Assembly (NCBI GenBank): GCA_963642705.1
Contig: CAVIHU010000030.1
Location: forward strand, 1-24,426
DNA length: 24,426 bases
Origin: UBA11524 sp963642705
GTDB lineage: Bacteria; Bacillota; Clostridia; Christensenellales; Aristaeellaceae
Direction of reading: 5' to 3'
Below, one piece after another: positions 23,901 to 24,426 of this stretch (positions within the stretch are counted from its first letter, which is position 1; every line of letters starts with the position of its first letter). The position numbers and the translations under genes are program-made. A model generated the notes under the pieces. The model worked only from the letters and a program-made list of their open reading frames with translations, was not told the origin of the DNA and searched no databases.

Positions 23901-24280
23901 AAGCAATCGCCCAGAAGCTCAGGCTCAAGGGCGTCGTGCTCGCGGATGTCGATGTCGTTGATGCGCTCGACAGCGAGGCGGGCTACAGCTTCTCAAAGGT
24001 GTTCACCAAGAGCAATGAAATCGCCTCCGCTGCCGATGCCTACACGCCCGAGCAGATGCAGGCGCTGCTCAAGCACGCCAGGCAGATGGCCGCCGGGCTG
24101 ACCGACCGCATCCGCTCCGGTGAAATCAGCGCCGCGCCTGCCGCCATCGGGGAGTGGGATGCCTGCCAATGGTGCGACTACGCCGCTGTTTGTAAGCTCG
24201 ACCCGACCCTGCCCGGCGAAAGCAGGCGCGAACTGCCGGAGATGGATCGTCAGGAGCTTTTGGAGCGCATGAAGGAGTAA
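20987..24280 (+). CDS. addB: ATP-dependent helicase/nuclease subunit B (AddB)
   Basis: Subunit of the AddAB complex that resects double-strand breaks for recombination. The 1097-residue protein has an N-terminal helicase-like part (VLLIVPEQYTLQAERELIEEL, LDVLSPSRLGRRIF) and a C-terminal RecB-like nuclease with DYK (D912-K914) in LLVSDYKSS and GLQLQLMLYLQA. Four cysteines C753 (AQCPYRHF), C1060, C1063 and C1069 (CQWCDYAAVC) match the AddB iron-sulfur staple. The N-terminal P-loop is degraded: GARAGQSKN lacks the final glycine and the Ser/Thr of GxxxxGK[ST]. Length is slightly below the 1160 residues usual in Bacillus. The addA partner, normally next, is not seen; a hairpin follows the stop. 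Confidence 0.93.
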   Translation: MSEVEIWGARAGQSKNRLFQAILQSRHQGKRVLLIVPEQYTLQAERELIEELSLPGLLDLDVLSPSRLGRRIFEAAGHSPLLPLSETGRRMALAQALSTEQEALHYYRRVALSPGLPEKLSVLLTDFQRAGVTPKELSDQAEKLSGGALQTKMRDLVTLWETYQSLTAERFQDATDQQLEMVDRLQASGLMQDAAVFVWQFDRLPLPFCQLLCEGAKVCARMVVVMTMDDKNAPDGHIFVSQRRSVKELTACLKKCGIRYQEKQMTNEPRNVDPALAHLEKQLFSGVTEVYPHKTDAISVHAAANPYAEAVYAAQTLKRWHDSGIAWQHMAVTAADLQRMSGILSVTLQRAGIPHYLARKDSPVRHGLCRMLLGALRCISGGYQLADVLQAAKSGFSPLTLSEADSLENYAVEYGIERKRWLLPFTKGEQAEEMEQLRVKLIAPIESLRSQLRSAKTAGESVTAVFRYLEEVNAYDRLMAREEELLAHHMPAEATKNRQVWTLLMALLDQLYTLLGTQKANQRDLARFIESGLTGVAISSLPPEPDTVMIGEPGHLMTGRIDAMLVMGMQDGVLGSTMDSLLTEAERRTISAGMQRAIGMTQSETSSLRQSDFYRTFAVPRRFLTLTYAQGGQDGSALRQAQLVIDLLHMYPEVQETGGVLADAAVPLSPAMALDALPQQLRRSIDTNQPLEAPWDDVLRWLYRDPEWHDRCQAILDALGRQNLTAYLSQEQTRRLFTQDKVSISRLEGFAQCPYRHFVDYGLKPVIRKPYAFDPADVGDFYHAAMEGYAAAALQDASFPNFSDDKIRAVMDSVLSPLTASWTDGPLGDTPSLRLQGEKYRRTVQRAAWMFTHHAQHSRFHVVGEEVVFGEENGLPPVVLTLSDGRRVALRGKIDRIDRWEGDSGVYLLVSDYKSSRREIDPTRLWYGLQLQLMLYLQAACDGLEGQPAGAFYFTIQDPVVDTADVQEAAEKAIAQKLRLKGVVLADVDVVDALDSEAGYSFSKVFTKSNEIASAADAYTPEQMQALLKHARQMAAGLTDRIRSGEISAAPAAIGEWDACQWCDYAAVCKLDPTLPGESRRELPEMDRQELLERMKE

Positions 24281-24282
24281 CA

Positions 24283-24325
24283 CGCAAAAAAGCTCAGGGG
24301 AATTCATAACCTGCCCCTTTTTGCG
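24283..24325 (+). terminator. Terminator after addB
   Basis: CGCAAAAA pairs with TTTTTGCG (24318-24325), and GGGG with CCCC inside, leaving an AGCTCA bulge on the left arm. The T-run follows the GC part, so it can act as an intrinsic terminator. Confidence 0.65.
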
Positions 24326-24330
24326 CGATC

Positions 24331-24426
24331 GAGTTGAAATCACCTTCATGCAGATTCCGCGTGATGCTTCAGTGTAGGTTTGTCAAACATCTTGGACACG
24401 ATAGGAAGCAATTTTTTGTTTAGGAG
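24331..24426. other. Right-edge segment, probably the leader of the next gene
   Basis: No coding region is visible. The segment becomes AT-rich and ends in TTTAGGAG, which may be the ribosome site of a plus-strand gene starting just beyond the window. Confidence 0.35.

Overview
The window looks like chromosomal DNA of a GC-rich member of the Clostridia (Bacillota), probably an uncultured gut or rumen type. Reasons: the gene families (AddB, a four-helix FtsK/SpoIIIE, UPF0340/YwlG, a Mbeg1-like hydrolase, an ApbE/FMN_bind/NusG_II set, a clostridial-type RlmD) are typical of Firmicutes; Shine-Dalgarno sites are strong AGGAGG types; promoters are close to TTGACA-N17-TATAAT; base composition is high in G+C. 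No species can be named from the sequence alone, and no tRNA, rRNA, CRISPR array or intact transposase gene was seen.

Layout. (1) 1-1378, minus: 23S rRNA m5U methyltransferase (rlmD), running off the left edge. (2) 1379-1848: a 470-base gap holding a roughly 100-bp repeat element with four 18-bp motifs, a 17-bp direct repeat with an inverted partner, and a 20-bp dyad abutting a good promoter. (3) 1849-5202, plus: a three-gene flavinylation operon made of a small NusG_II membrane protein, the lipoprotein flavin transferase ApbE, and a 636-residue membrane-anchored protein with five FMN_bind domains, three of them nearly identical. (4) 5272-6624, minus: a GH43 glycosidase. (5) 6889-10061, plus: a short alanyl-tRNA synthetase and a secreted DUF3298-like protein. 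(6) 10352-15394, plus: FtsK/SpoIIIE translocase, Mbeg1-like hydrolase and UPF0340 protein. (7) 15500-16984, minus: a fucose/arabinose-isomerase family enzyme. (8) 17062-17552: a repeat-rich gap. (9) 17553-20757, minus: a cobalamin riboswitch-controlled ABC importer (btuF-btuC-btuD). (10) 20987-24280, plus: addB.

How the parts work together. The flavin operon is the most unusual unit: ApbE would attach FMN to up to five sites on its neighbour, giving an extracytoplasmic multi-flavin chain that could carry or store electrons; no electron donor or terminal reductase lies in the window. The B12 locus is a complete regulated unit: promoter, riboswitch, two terminator-like hairpins, binding protein, an attenuator hairpin, permease, then ATPase. 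The two carbohydrate genes (GH43 and the isomerase) are separate single-gene units with similar promoters, and may be part of plant or host glycan use.

Non-coding signals are plentiful. A GC-rich hairpin repeat (core GGGGGC-N9-GCCCCC, with CTTTCCGRTCG-like loops) occurs in at least two intergenic gaps in both orientations, and is best read as a dispersed genomic repeat rather than as genes.
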